Source of the DNA: Thalassospira profundimaris
GTDB taxonomy: Bacteria; Pseudomonadota; Alphaproteobacteria; Rhodospirillales; Thalassospiraceae
Length of the DNA: 64,000 nt
Reading direction: 5' to 3'
Assembly (NCBI RefSeq): GCF_003326795.1
Contig: NZ_JPWI01000003.1
Location: 186,001-250,000, forward strand
Numbering within the stretch: the stretch's first letter is position 1; the number at the start of each line of letters is the position of its first letter. Below, piece by piece: positions 52,113 to 60,506 of the stretch. The notes beneath the pieces are model-generated. The model ran no database searches and was not told the origin of the DNA. It saw only the letters and a program-made list of their open reading frames with translations. A program made the position numbers and the translations under genes.

Positions 52113-52595
52113 TTATCCACCCATAAGGTAAACCGGCACCGCAAGGACGATCATCGCAAAAATGCCTGCCAGCACATCATCAAGCATAATGCCAAAACCG
52201 CCACCAACCCGGCGATCAACCCAGCGGATCGGCCATGGCTTTGCAATGTCAAAAACACGAAAGGCGACAAAGGCGGCTAAAAGCCAGCCAAGATCGCTCC
52301 AGCCGGCATGAAGCGGCACGACCAGAAGGCACATCCACTGACCAACCACTTCATCAATCACGATTTCACCTGCATCGTGAATGCCAAGAAGGTGACTATA
52401 TTGATGTGCGGCCCAGACGCCGATGGCAAAAATAATGATGCTGGCAATGACCAGCGCCTCATTCCCGCCGTAAAACCAGATTAGCCACCCGAACGGCAGA
52501 GCAGCAAACGAGCCAGCCGTTCCCGGTGCTTTCGGGCTTTTGCCGCTAAAGAACCAGGTGGCAGTGCAGGAAATCAGAAAACGGGAAAAAGCCAT
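52113..52595 (-). CDS. pgpA: Phosphatidylglycerophosphatase A
   Basis: Dephosphorylates phosphatidylglycerophosphate to phosphatidylglycerol. 160 residues with several membrane helices; family motifs [30 protein letters not shown] and [12 protein letters not shown] are clear. ATG at 52595. Neighbouring cinA overlaps its promoter-distal end. The promoter region to its right is shared with the divergent M23 peptidase gene. Confidence 0.94.
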   Translation of the reverse strand: MAFSRFLISCTATWFFSGKSPKAPGTAGSFAALPFGWLIWFYGGNEALVIASIIIFAIGVWAAHQYSHLLGIHDAGEIVIDEVVGQWMCLLVVPLHAGWSDLGWLLAAFVAFRVFDIAKPWPIRWVDRRVGGGFGIMLDDVLAGIFAMIVLAVPVYLMGG

Positions 52596-52671
52596 GGATG
52601 GTTTACGTATGAGCTGTGGCAGATGGCCATAGGTAACACAGCATCGACCCCGGACGGTGAAAATTTTACCC

Positions 52672-52687
52672 TTAAGGGTGTGTTAAC
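52672..52687 (+). promoter_or_regulatory. Perfect CtrA-type box upstream of the M23 peptidase gene
   Basis: TTAA (52672-52675), seven bases, TTAAC (52683-52687): an exact match to the alphaproteobacterial CtrA site TTAA-N7-TTAAC. It ends 4 nt before a possible -35 (TTGCCT at 52692, with TAGCGT 17 nt further), the usual position for CtrA-activated promoters. Confidence 0.5.
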
Positions 52688-52821
52688 ACTCTTGCCTGTG
52701 TGCGAAGTTACAGGTAGCGTAAAGAAAAAGGTTAATAAGTCGCAGGCGGGGTTAAAAAGAAACACTACGCAACCGGAAAGTCCGGGCGTAACTACGGGCA
52801 ACTAGGGGTTAGACACTGAAT

Positions 52822-54150
52822 ATGTCGGCGTTTCAAGGCATGCGTCGCTTGGTGGATAAGTGGTTTCCGGACCGGCAAATTCTTATCCGGTCAAACGATT
52901 CCGTTTACCAGCTTCGTCTTGGAAAATATGGACAGCTTGCGCTGGCTTCGTTCGGGGCTGCGGCCATTGTATGGACCGTCGGCGTCAGTGGCTATAGCTG
53001 GTATCTTGATCAGCGTCTTGCGACGCGTGAAGAACAGCTTTTCCGCAGTGAGCTGTCCTACAATCGTCTGATCGCGCGTGTCACCGAAAGTCAGAGACGT
53101 TTCGGCGAGATTACCGCGCAGATGGAAGATACCCATCGCAACCTGTTGTCTATGGCTGAAAAGAACCTGCAGCTTCAGGCGCGGGTTCAGGATTACACAT
53201 CCAAGCTCGCGAGCAGCGAGAAGGAAAAAGTCCGGATTTCAGCCCTTCGCACATCGATGGATAACCAGATGAATGCGCTTCAGGGCCAGATTGACGGGAT
53301 CACCAACCGGAACCTTGCACTGCGCGACGAATTGGAAACTGTTGAAACTGTCATGTCTCGCGTGATGCGTGAACGCGATCAGGCATTGCAGCGTTCCAAA
53401 AAACTTCAGGGTGAGCTGAGCGACGCCCGCCAGCGTATTGCTGATCTGCACACCATTCAGCAGCAAGCAATGCAGCGTGTCGCGGAAACCGCTGACAGCA
53501 CGATTCTTGAACTTGAAAATGTTCTCGAAATGACCGGTTTACAGCCGGATACGTTCATTCTTCCGCCGATGAAGCCGCAAGAGCCGGGCGTTGGTGGACC
53601 GTTCGTGGCCTTTGAGCCCGAACACCCGCAAGACGAAGAATTTGTAAATGTGGCTATGGCTCTGAGTGATCGAATGGATCAACTGGCCAGCCTGCATGAC
53701 AGATTGAAAAAGACGCCGATTGGTGAACCTGCTGCGTCTTATTATCTATCGAGCTCGTTCGGTAAACGAAAAGACCCGATCAATGGTCGCTGGGCTTTTC
53801 ATTCCGGTGTTGATCTAGCCGGGCCGATCAGAACACCGATTCTCGCAACTGCACCGGGTAAAGTGGTGCATGCAGGATGGAGTGGAAAATACGGGAAAAT
53901 GGTCGAACTCGATCATGGGAACGGCGTTAGAACCCGTTATGGACACTTATTTAAGGTCCTCGTCAAGAAGGGCGACGAAGTGCGTTACCAGGACCAGATA
54001 GCGCTCATGGGAACCACCGGTCGAAGCACCGGTAGTCATGTGCACTATGAAGTTCTGGTTCAAGACAAGCCGGTCAATCCCCTAAAATTTATTGAGGCGG
54101 GACGATATGTTTTCAAAAACGAGCAAGAAGACACAAACAGGGACAACTAA
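52822..54150 (+). CDS. M23 family (LytM-type) peptidase, membrane anchored
   Basis: 442 residues: one membrane helix (about 38-61), a long coiled coil (about 65-240), and a C-terminal LytM domain with the zinc residues His327, Asp331 (FHSGVDLAG) and His408 (HVHYEV); all are intact, so it may be an active peptidoglycan endopeptidase rather than an EnvC-like activator. The gene overlaps a bactofilin gene by 44 nt, a pair known to shape cells in several bacteria. A perfect CtrA-type box lies 135 nt upstream. ATG 52822 is assumed; ATG 52840 (MRRLVDKWFPDR) is an alternative. Confidence 0.92.
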   Translation: MSAFQGMRRLVDKWFPDRQILIRSNDSVYQLRLGKYGQLALASFGAAAIVWTVGVSGYSWYLDQRLATREEQLFRSELSYNRLIARVTESQRRFGEITAQMEDTHRNLLSMAEKNLQLQARVQDYTSKLASSEKEKVRISALRTSMDNQMNALQGQIDGITNRNLALRDELETVETVMSRVMRERDQALQRSKKLQGELSDARQRIADLHTIQQQAMQRVAETADSTILELENVLEMTGLQPDTFILPPMKPQEPGVGGPFVAFEPEHPQDEEFVNVAMALSDRMDQLASLHDRLKKTPIGEPAASYYLSSSFGKRKDPINGRWAFHSGVDLAGPIRTPILATAPGKVVHAGWSGKYGKMVELDHGNGVRTRYGHLFKVLVKKGDEVRYQDQIALMGTTGRSTGSHVHYEVLVQDKPVNPLKFIEAGRYVFKNEQEDTNRDN

Positions 54151-54565
54151 AAACGGTAACGCGGCTGCTGAGAAAAAGGGTGGCCTTTCGGTCATCAATG
54201 CCGACCTTCGCGTAACCGGTGACCTTATTTCGGAATCTGACGTGCAGGTTGATGGTTCGGTGAACGGTGATATTCGTACCCGCACCCTTACAATCGGCCA
54301 GAACGGTGAAGTTCGTGGCGAGATTGTTGCTGACAAGGTCCGCGTCTGCGGTACCGTTATCGGTCAGGTTCGCGCACGGGACGTTTCATTGTCTGAAACT
54401 GCCCGCATGATTGGTGACATTCTGCATGAAAGCCTGTCGATCGAACCGGGCGCCCATATCGAAGGGCATTGCCGTCGTATCGAAGGTGTGGCTGAAGAGG
54501 GCGGCCTGACCGTCATACAGGCTGGGCAGATTGTTGCTGCGAACGTGAAGAAAGAACACAAGTAG
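54107..54565 (+). CDS. Bactofilin family cytoskeletal protein
   Basis: 152 residues. A polar Lys/Thr/Gly N-terminus (1-28) leads into a bactofilin (DUF583) domain of short beta-helix repeats (SVINADLRVTGDLIS, VQVDGSVNGDI, EVRGEIVADKV, GTVIGQVRARDV). Bactofilins polymerise without nucleotide and recruit peptidoglycan enzymes. The gene overlaps the M23 peptidase gene by 44 nt, so the two are probably co-translated and work together. ATG 54107 follows GAGGCGGGA; TTG 54092 is possible but less likely. Confidence 0.94.
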   Translation: MFSKTSKKTQTGTTKNGNAAAEKKGGLSVINADLRVTGDLISESDVQVDGSVNGDIRTRTLTIGQNGEVRGEIVADKVRVCGTVIGQVRARDVSLSETARMIGDILHESLSIEPGAHIEGHCRRIEGVAEEGGLTVIQAGQIVAANVKKEHK

Positions 54566-54636
54566 TCATTGAAAAATGATGACGGGGATGTCGGTGACGG
54601 GTCCGGTCATTTGATGATACCCTGACAGAAAATCAG

Positions 54637-54669
54637 AAAAGGCAGGTTCCGGAATGGACCTGCCTTTTT
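54637..54669 (+). terminator. Intrinsic terminator after bactofilin gene
   Basis: AAAAGGCAGGT (54637-54647) pairs with ACCTGCCTTTT (54658-54668), followed by more T. The A-rich left arm may also serve the convergent HAD gene. Confidence 0.82.
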
Positions 54670-54707
54670 CATATGGGTGCTGTTCCCGAAATTGAGTTGC
54701 CTTTCCC

Positions 54708-55406
54708 CTACGCCTTTTGCGGCTCGGAGATCAGTGGCAATAGCTCGTCAAGGCCGCCAAGAATAACGTCTGCCTCATGTGACAGGCGCTCTTTGGGTTG
54801 CTGTGTGCGGTTGATCCATGCTGTACGGAACCCGAAATGTCCGGCACCGGCAATGTCCCATCCGTTTGAAGACTGGAACGAGATTTCCGCAGGCTGCAAT
54901 TCAAGTTTGTCTGCCGCGAGCTGATAGACATCCGGATGTGGTTTATAGGTCTTGAGATCGTCAACACAGATGATCTGATCAAACAGCGACAGAATGCCCG
55001 ACGATTTCGCTGCCGAGATCAACATATGCTTCGCGCCATTCGACAGGATGGCAAGCTTGTGCCCCTTAGCTTTCAGGGTATTGAGCGTTTCGACCACTTC
55101 CGGGAATGTATCAAGCGACAGATAGGTTTCCATCAGTTTGGCACGCAAAACCGGGTCCTTTTTGCCTGTCTGATCCATGGCATAGTCAAGCGCATCACCC
55201 GTGACTGTCCAGAAATCTGCAAAATCCCCCATCAGGCTGCGAAGCCAGGTATATTCCAGCTGTTTCTGTCGCCACAATGTGGAAAGGCGATCAGCTTCAT
55301 CGCCAACGCTGTCACGCAGCTTGGACACCGCTGAGCCAACATCAAATAGGGTTCCATAAGCATCGAAAACAAATGCGCGACAGGAAGACAGTACATTATC
55401 GGACAT
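54708..55406 (-). CDS. Haloacid dehalogenase, type II (HAD superfamily)
   Basis: 232 residues. HAD motif I is FDAYGTLFDV with nucleophile Asp15, motif II LSNG, the Lys of motif III lies in YKPHPDVY, and motif IV is the type II dehalogenase signature SSNGWDIAGAG. This set points to an L-2-haloacid dehalogenase (2-haloacid to 2-hydroxyacid), though many relatives act on other substrates. ATG 55406 follows AAAAGG; the open frame to 55460 lacks similarity. It stands alone between convergent and tandem neighbours. Confidence 0.88.
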   Translation of the reverse strand: MSDNVLSSCRAFVFDAYGTLFDVGSAVSKLRDSVGDEADRLSTLWRQKQLEYTWLRSLMGDFADFWTVTGDALDYAMDQTGKKDPVLRAKLMETYLSLDTFPEVVETLNTLKAKGHKLAILSNGAKHMLISAAKSSGILSLFDQIICVDDLKTYKPHPDVYQLAADKLELQPAEISFQSSNGWDIAGAGHFGFRTAWINRTQQPKERLSHEADVILGGLDELLPLISEPQKA

Positions 55407-55483
55407 ATTGCTGACCTTTTCTGACAAGCAGTATTGATCAAATATGGGCAGACAGGCCAAAAGCGCAAACCTGACGACCGGAA

Positions 55484-57517
55484 TTAATCCTGATCAGGCG
55501 TTTCGTTCTGGCCCATCGCAATCTCATCGCGGGCAAAACGCCGACGATAGACATAGGTTCCCTCCATCACGCGCTGAACGTAATTTCGGGTTTCGCTATA
55601 GGGGATCATTTCGATCCAGTCGACCAGATCAACATCGGGATCACGCGGATCGCCATATTCGTTGATCCATTGGCGCACACGGGTCGGGCCCGCATTATAG
55701 CTTGCGATGGTCAAGGCTTCCTCGCCATCCCAGCGATCGAGCAACTTGGTCAGATATTCCCGACCGAGCGTGATGTTAAAGGACGGGTCTTCAGTGAGGC
55801 GATCGGTTTTGTAATCAAGATCCAGCAACTTTGCCATGCGCTTGGCAGTCGCCGGCATCAGCTGCATCAAGCCGCGTGCACCTGCTGACGATACCGCCTG
55901 CGGGTTAAACAGGCTTTCCTGGCGCATGATGGCATGGACCAAAGCCGGATCGGGCGCACGGCCAAGCGGAACCTGTTCATGGATCGGGTAGGCGGCATCA
56001 AGATAGCCGCTTCCTGTGCGAATGCTGCGTTTGGCGGCAATGATGCCAAGGTCGGCGCGGCCATATTCGCGGGCCAGATCGGTCGCCATTGCAAGATATT
56101 CGGGCTCATCGTGCTCATATACCAGTGCCATGATGAAGGGCCGGATAATATTTCCGAGACCCATATCGCCAAGTTTGCGAACGACCTGAACCAGTTCCTG
56201 ATTCTCGAAATCTGTGCGCTGTTGCTGTGTGGGGACCGGTTGTTCCACCGAATAGGTTGGTTTGGCACCCAGTGCATCAATTGCAAGCTGGCCATAGAAA
56301 GTGTGGGCATGCTGGGCGGCAAGCTCGTACCATTCCTTGGCGCGTTTTGTATCACCAAGCTTGGCATTGGCACGGCCCGCCCAATAGGCGCCGCGTGACA
56401 GGCTGATCGGATATTGCACAACGTCATACAGATTCTGGAAATGCGTCAGGGCAATATCGGCATCGCCCAGGAATTCCAGTGCGATCCATCCGGCATACCA
56501 TTCGGCTTCGGCAATATCGGCAGGATCAGTCTGTCCATGATTGGCGACCAGACGATAGGCGTCGGTGATGTGGCCCTTTTGCAGGGCGCGCCGAGCCAGA
56601 ATGGCTTTTTCAAGCCACCAGTATTGTGGCCGGATCGAGATATAAGCCATGTCATTGGCTTGTGATAACAGAAGATCACGGGCTTCCTGATCGCGGTCCT
56701 TGACCCGACGCCAGCGAACGCGTTCGTAAACCAGACCGGGGTCATTCTTGTATTTCGCAGGGACACGGTTAAGCGCTCCATCAACGCCACCCTTCATCGC
56801 ACGCAGGGCTTCGCGGGCTTCTGCAAGCTTGCGATAATCGTCGCTGACATATTTCATTGTGCGCGAAGCCGTCGTCAGGCGACCTTCCCACAACAGGCGA
56901 TCAAGGCGCTGCTGATGGGTTTCCTGATCGATATATTCGCCGTAACGGTCGATGAAGCGTTTTTCCTGACCACGGCCAAAATTCTCGTTAATCCAGCTGT
57001 TGCGGATCAGGGCGACAGCCGCCGATTCCTGACCCGCCCCCAGAAGGGCTTTGATCTGCCGGGTTGCGCCATCGGCAGTGACCGGTGCAGAACGCTTGAA
57101 CCAAGCCAGAATTTCCTCGTCAGGAACGGCATCATTCATCGCTTCTTCGGCGCGTTGACGCAAAAGCGCCTGACTGGGCCATTTCGGATGGGTGTCGATG
57201 AAATTGGTGATTTCTTCAAAGCTGCGTCCGGAATTCGGGGATGTCAGCAACATCCATTCCGCAGCTTTCTGAAGCAGGGGATCATCAAAGTTTGGCAATA
57301 GCTTTTCAAAGCTTTCTGTCTGGCCCTTCTCGACAGCTTCGAGAAACGCATTCAAACGTGCGCGGCTGACAGCAGAATAGCTCGGCGAGGGCGGCTGCAT
57401 CAGAAGAACATTGTCTTCGTTTGCTGCTGCCTTCACCTGATTGCCTGTTGGCATCAGTGTTGATAAGCCCAGTGCCAATGCGCAGACCGAAATCTTGCGG
57501 AAAGACGCTTGCGCCAT
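55484..57517 (-). CDS. Soluble-type lytic murein transglycosylase (SLT family)
   Basis: Cleaves glycan strands of peptidoglycan with 1,6-anhydro ends. 677 residues: signal peptide (about 1-30, MAQASFRKISVCALALG), a long alpha-superhelical domain of repeated helices (about 40-510) like E. coli Slt70, and a C-terminal SLT domain with catalytic Glu534 in IMRQESLFNPQAVS, then ARGLMQLMPATAK and ASYNAGP. ATG 57517 follows AAAGGGGAC. Divergent from dapA. Confidence 0.94.
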   Translation of the reverse strand: MAQASFRKISVCALALGLSTLMPTGNQVKAAANEDNVLLMQPPSPSYSAVSRARLNAFLEAVEKGQTESFEKLLPNFDDPLLQKAAEWMLLTSPNSGRSFEEITNFIDTHPKWPSQALLRQRAEEAMNDAVPDEEILAWFKRSAPVTADGATRQIKALLGAGQESAAVALIRNSWINENFGRGQEKRFIDRYGEYIDQETHQQRLDRLLWEGRLTTASRTMKYVSDDYRKLAEAREALRAMKGGVDGALNRVPAKYKNDPGLVYERVRWRRVKDRDQEARDLLLSQANDMAYISIRPQYWWLEKAILARRALQKGHITDAYRLVANHGQTDPADIAEAEWYAGWIALEFLGDADIALTHFQNLYDVVQYPISLSRGAYWAGRANAKLGDTKRAKEWYELAAQHAHTFYGQLAIDALGAKPTYSVEQPVPTQQQRTDFENQELVQVVRKLGDMGLGNIIRPFIMALVYEHDEPEYLAMATDLAREYGRADLGIIAAKRSIRTGSGYLDAAYPIHEQVPLGRAPDPALVHAIMRQESLFNPQAVSSAGARGLMQLMPATAKRMAKLLDLDYKTDRLTEDPSFNITLGREYLTKLLDRWDGEEALTIASYNAGPTRVRQWINEYGDPRDPDVDLVDWIEMIPYSETRNYVQRVMEGTYVYRRRFARDEIAMGQNETPDQD

Positions 57518-57623
57518 GTGATTGTCCCCTTTGCCTGACGGCAGCGAATGCGCTTTAGACCCGCGCATTATGGCAGTGAAATCGCCAAAAGCCAAACAGT
57601 CCTGAACGGAAAATGCAACCCCG

Positions 57624-57652
57624 ATTACAGATCGTTTCGATTATTGTATACA
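57624..57652 (+). promoter_or_regulatory. Candidate dapA promoter
   Basis: ATTACA (57624-57629) and TATACA (57647-57652) are exactly 17 nt apart. The start point would lie about 65 nt upstream of the dapA ATG. Found by eye. Confidence 0.45.
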
Positions 57653-57724
57653 GTGCTTGCGGGAATGACGAACAGCCGCTATTTTCGCGACCGCTTTCAA
57701 TCCATCCAATGTTTGGAGATCTCC

Positions 57725-58606
57725 ATGTTTAAGGGTTCAATCACAGCTTTGATCACACCGTTTACCCAAGATGGTGCGATTGATGAAAAGGCGTTCCAGT
57801 CTTTTGTGGATTGGCAGCTTAAACAAGGCACGACAGGTGTTGTGCCTGTCGGAACCACCGGTGAATCTCCGACGCTTAGCCATGCCGAGCATCATCGCGT
57901 CGTTGAACTGGCGCTTGAAGTTGCCAAAGGCCGTGGTCCGGTGATTGCCGGTACGGGTTCCAACTCGACTGCAGAAGCCGTTTCGCTGACCCGTCACGCT
58001 CAGAATGCCGGTGCGGATGCTGCACTTGTTGTGACCCCGTATTACAACAAGCCGACCCAAAAAGGTCTTTATGCGCATTTCAAAGCCGTTCACGATGCGA
58101 CCGATATTCCGATCCTGATCTATAACATTCCGGGTCGCTCGATCGTTGATATGAGTGTCGAGACCATGGCGGAACTGGCAAAATTGCCGCGTATTATCGG
58201 TGTGAAAGACGCAACCAGCGATCTTGAACGTCCGGCTCTGACCCGTCTTGCTGCGGGGGCGGATTTCTGCCAGCTGTCGGGTGAAGATGGTACCATCGTT
58301 CCGTTCCTGGCACAGGGTGGTCATGGTTGCATTTCGGTGACCTCGAATATTGCCCCGAAACTCTGTGCTGAGCTGCATGCAGCTTGGGCAGCCGGGAACA
58401 TTGCTAAGGTTCAGGAGTTGAACTACCGTCTGATGCCGGTTCACAAGGCAATGTTCTGTGAAGCAAGTCCGGGGCCGGTAAAGTATGCGGCAGAACTTCT
58501 TGGTCTGTGTGGCAGCCATATGCGCCTGCCAATGGTCGAGATTGCCGATGAATCCAAACGCAAGGTCGAAGCCGCGCTTAAAGGTGCCGGACTTCTCGGC
58601 CATTAA
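57725..58606 (+). CDS. dapA: 4-hydroxy-tetrahydrodipicolinate synthase
   Basis: Condenses pyruvate with aspartate semialdehyde, the first step to diaminopimelate and lysine. 293 residues, TIM barrel: [32 protein letters not shown] (catalytic Tyr) and [10 protein letters not shown] (Schiff-base Lys). ATG 57725 follows GGAG; the frame open to 57548 is a non-homologous leader. smpB follows after 17 nt. Confidence 0.97.
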   Translation: MFKGSITALITPFTQDGAIDEKAFQSFVDWQLKQGTTGVVPVGTTGESPTLSHAEHHRVVELALEVAKGRGPVIAGTGSNSTAEAVSLTRHAQNAGADAALVVTPYYNKPTQKGLYAHFKAVHDATDIPILIYNIPGRSIVDMSVETMAELAKLPRIIGVKDATSDLERPALTRLAAGADFCQLSGEDGTIVPFLAQGGHGCISVTSNIAPKLCAELHAAWAAGNIAKVQELNYRLMPVHKAMFCEASPGPVKYAAELLGLCGSHMRLPMVEIADESKRKVEAALKGAGLLGH

Positions 58607-58623
58607 GCGATAACAAGCGACTT

Positions 58624-59100
58624 ATGGCACCCAAGAAAGAAACAGATAATAACAAGGTCGTTGCGCAAAACCGGCGAGCCCGCTTTGACTATTTCCTGAC
58701 GGAAACATTCGAAGCCGGGATCGTCTTGCGCGGCACCGAAGTTAAATCGCTGCGCGACGGCAAGGGAAACATTCAGGAATCCTATGCCGAAGCCAAGAAT
58801 GACGAAGTGTGGCTGATCAACGCGTATATTCCTGAGTATCAAAGCAAAATGCCGTTCGGCCACGAAGAACGCCGTCCGCGCAAATTGCTGTTGCATAAAC
58901 GTGAAATCGCCAAAATGCATGACGCCCTGAACAAAAAGGGTTTCACGCTTGTGCCGGTCAAACTTTATTTCAACGAACGCGGTATTGCGAAGCTTGAGCT
59001 TGCAATTGCCGAGGGCAAGAAAAAGGCTGACAAGCGCGAGGCCGTCAAGGAACGTGACTGGCAACGTGACAAGGCGCGTATCATGCGCGATTTCAATTAG
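58624..59100 (+). CDS. smpB: SsrA-binding protein SmpB
   Basis: Binds tmRNA and brings it to stalled ribosomes. 158 residues with [23 protein letters not shown] core ([18 protein letters not shown]) and the basic C-terminal tail [15 protein letters not shown] that enters the empty mRNA channel. ATG 58624 lies 17 nt after dapA. No tmRNA gene is recognised next to it. Confidence 0.97.
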   Translation: MAPKKETDNNKVVAQNRRARFDYFLTETFEAGIVLRGTEVKSLRDGKGNIQESYAEAKNDEVWLINAYIPEYQSKMPFGHEERRPRKLLLHKREIAKMHDALNKKGFTLVPVKLYFNERGIAKLELAIAEGKKKADKREAVKERDWQRDKARIMRDFN

Positions 59101-59164
59101 TTGCACTGAAATCCGAACGCCATCGCGCGTATGTGAGTTGCATGGTTCGGTAAAATTCATGAAT

Positions 59165-59203
59165 AAATGGCGTTGGCATGGTGAACATGTCGACGCCATT
59201 TTT
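59165..59203 (+). terminator. Probable terminator after smpB
   Basis: AAATGGCGT (59165-59173) pairs with ACGCCATTT (59193-59201), followed by TT. The 19-nt loop contains an inner CATG/CATG stem. Confidence 0.65.
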
Positions 59204-59232
59204 CGTATCAGCCTGACAGAAAGGAGGAACCT

Positions 59233-59892
59233 GTGACGCAAAGCTTTTCAGGGAAAATCAGGGACAAGCTGATCGAAGCCAAGCGCAAATGGGCCAGAGA
59301 CGGCCGTTTGCTGACGGGCACCTCAGACGTGGCGCGTGAAAATCGCCTGCCACCCGGGCAACGACTGGTCAAGGATTGGCCAGTACTTGATCTTGGTATC
59401 ACGCCACATGTTAGTGCCGATGAATATAAACTGTCTGTGACCGGACTGGTTGAAAACCCGTTGTCGCTCAGTTTTGAGGATCTTCTTGATTTGCCAACTG
59501 TTCGGGCAAGAAACGACATTCATTGCGTCACCAGCTGGTCGCGCTACGACAATGACTGGCAAGGTGTATTAGCACGAACATTGGCGGAAATGGTTCGTCC
59601 TCAGTCAGACGCCAGACATGTATTGTTCACCGCCCATGATGGTTACACAACGAATGTGAGGATTAATCAGTTTCTCGATGAGGACGTCTTGATCGCCCAT
59701 CACTGGAACGATGAACCATTGACCGAAGAGCATGGTGGACCGGTGCGCGTGGTAATTCCGAAGCTGTATTTCTGGAAAAGTACGAAATGGGTGCGGGAGA
59801 TAAAGTTTGTCAAAAATGATGCGCCGGGATTCTGGGAAGAACGCGGTTATCATAACAATGCCGATCCGTGGACGGAGGAACGTTATGGCTAG
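59233..59892 (+). CDS. Sulfite oxidase-like molybdopterin-binding oxidoreductase
   Basis: 219 residues of the sulfite oxidase molybdopterin fold. The molybdenum-ligand Cys98 lies in DIHCVTSWSRYDNDW, and GGPVRVVIPKLYFWKSTKWV is matched in part (PVRVVIPKLYFWKSTKW). It lacks a Tat signal, heme domain and dimer domain, so it is the short cytoplasmic type (YuiH-like) with unknown substrate, not MsrP. GTG 59233 follows AAGGAGG. The end overlaps the glutathione peroxidase gene by 8 nt. Confidence 0.9.
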   Translation: MTQSFSGKIRDKLIEAKRKWARDGRLLTGTSDVARENRLPPGQRLVKDWPVLDLGITPHVSADEYKLSVTGLVENPLSLSFEDLLDLPTVRARNDIHCVTSWSRYDNDWQGVLARTLAEMVRPQSDARHVLFTAHDGYTTNVRINQFLDEDVLIAHHWNDEPLTEEHGGPVRVVIPKLYFWKSTKWVREIKFVKNDAPGFWEERGYHNNADPWTEERYG

Positions 59893-60481
59893 ATTGTATC
59901 CTCGATTTGAAAAAGGCAGCCATTTCATTCTATTATGTCTGCTTACGGTGATTGTAGTCATTTTTTCCTGGAGAGGGGCCATGGCATCGGGTGATACGCA
60001 AACGGCGTATGACTTTTCCTTCCCGTCCATCATTGGCGGCGAACTTGAACTTTCAGACTATCAGGACAAGGTCGTTTTGGTGGTGAATACCGCGTCAATG
60101 TGCGGGTTCACGCCGCAATATGCAGGCCTGCAGAAATTGTGGGACGATTATCGCGATCAGGGGCTTGTGGTGCTTGGTGTTCCGTCCGGTGATTTTGGCG
60201 GACAGGAATATGCCGATGACGCGGCTATTCAGGAGTTCTGCGAAGTTAATTTCGATGTCGATTTCCCGCTGACATCAAAGACCTTGGTCAGTGGTTCTGA
60301 TGCCCATCCGTTCTTCAAATGGGCGATTGATGTCCTTGGTGCCGAAAATGCGCCAAACTGGAACTTCCACAAATATCTGATTGATCGCAAGGGTAGTTTG
60401 ATCGCAAGTTTTGACACACGGGTGAAGCCCGGTGACGATGCGGTCATCACAGCCATTGAAGCGGCACTGTCAGGTAGCTGA
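59885..60481 (+). CDS. Glutathione peroxidase family protein, exported or membrane-anchored
   Basis: 198 residues. A hydrophobic segment (about 12-30) ending AMA before SGDTQ predicts export; this is unusual, as most bacterial Gpx are cytoplasmic. Thioredoxin-fold peroxidase with catalytic Cys73 (NTASMCGFTPQY), Gln107 (FGGQEYA), Trp159 and Asn160 (NWNFHKYL), and a possible resolving Cys119. Likely thioredoxin-like reductant in the periplasm. ATG 59885 overlaps the upstream gene by 8 nt. Confidence 0.9.
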   Translation: MARLYPRFEKGSHFILLCLLTVIVVIFSWRGAMASGDTQTAYDFSFPSIIGGELELSDYQDKVVLVVNTASMCGFTPQYAGLQKLWDDYRDQGLVVLGVPSGDFGGQEYADDAAIQEFCEVNFDVDFPLTSKTLVSGSDAHPFFKWAIDVLGAENAPNWNFHKYLIDRKGSLIASFDTRVKPGDDAVITAIEAALSGS

Positions 60482-60506
60482 TGGACGGAATGCCAGCGGA
60501 AAAGCC

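Noticed and set aside
52113-52144. Longer cinA start overlapping pgpA
   Set aside because: The extension ([12 protein letters not shown]) is not like the family, and ATG 52108 has a better ribosome binding site.
59101-59232. Possible tmRNA (ssrA) next to smpB
   Set aside because: The interval is 132 nt, holds only a terminator-like hairpin and a ribosome binding site, and shows no tag reading frame or tRNA-like end.
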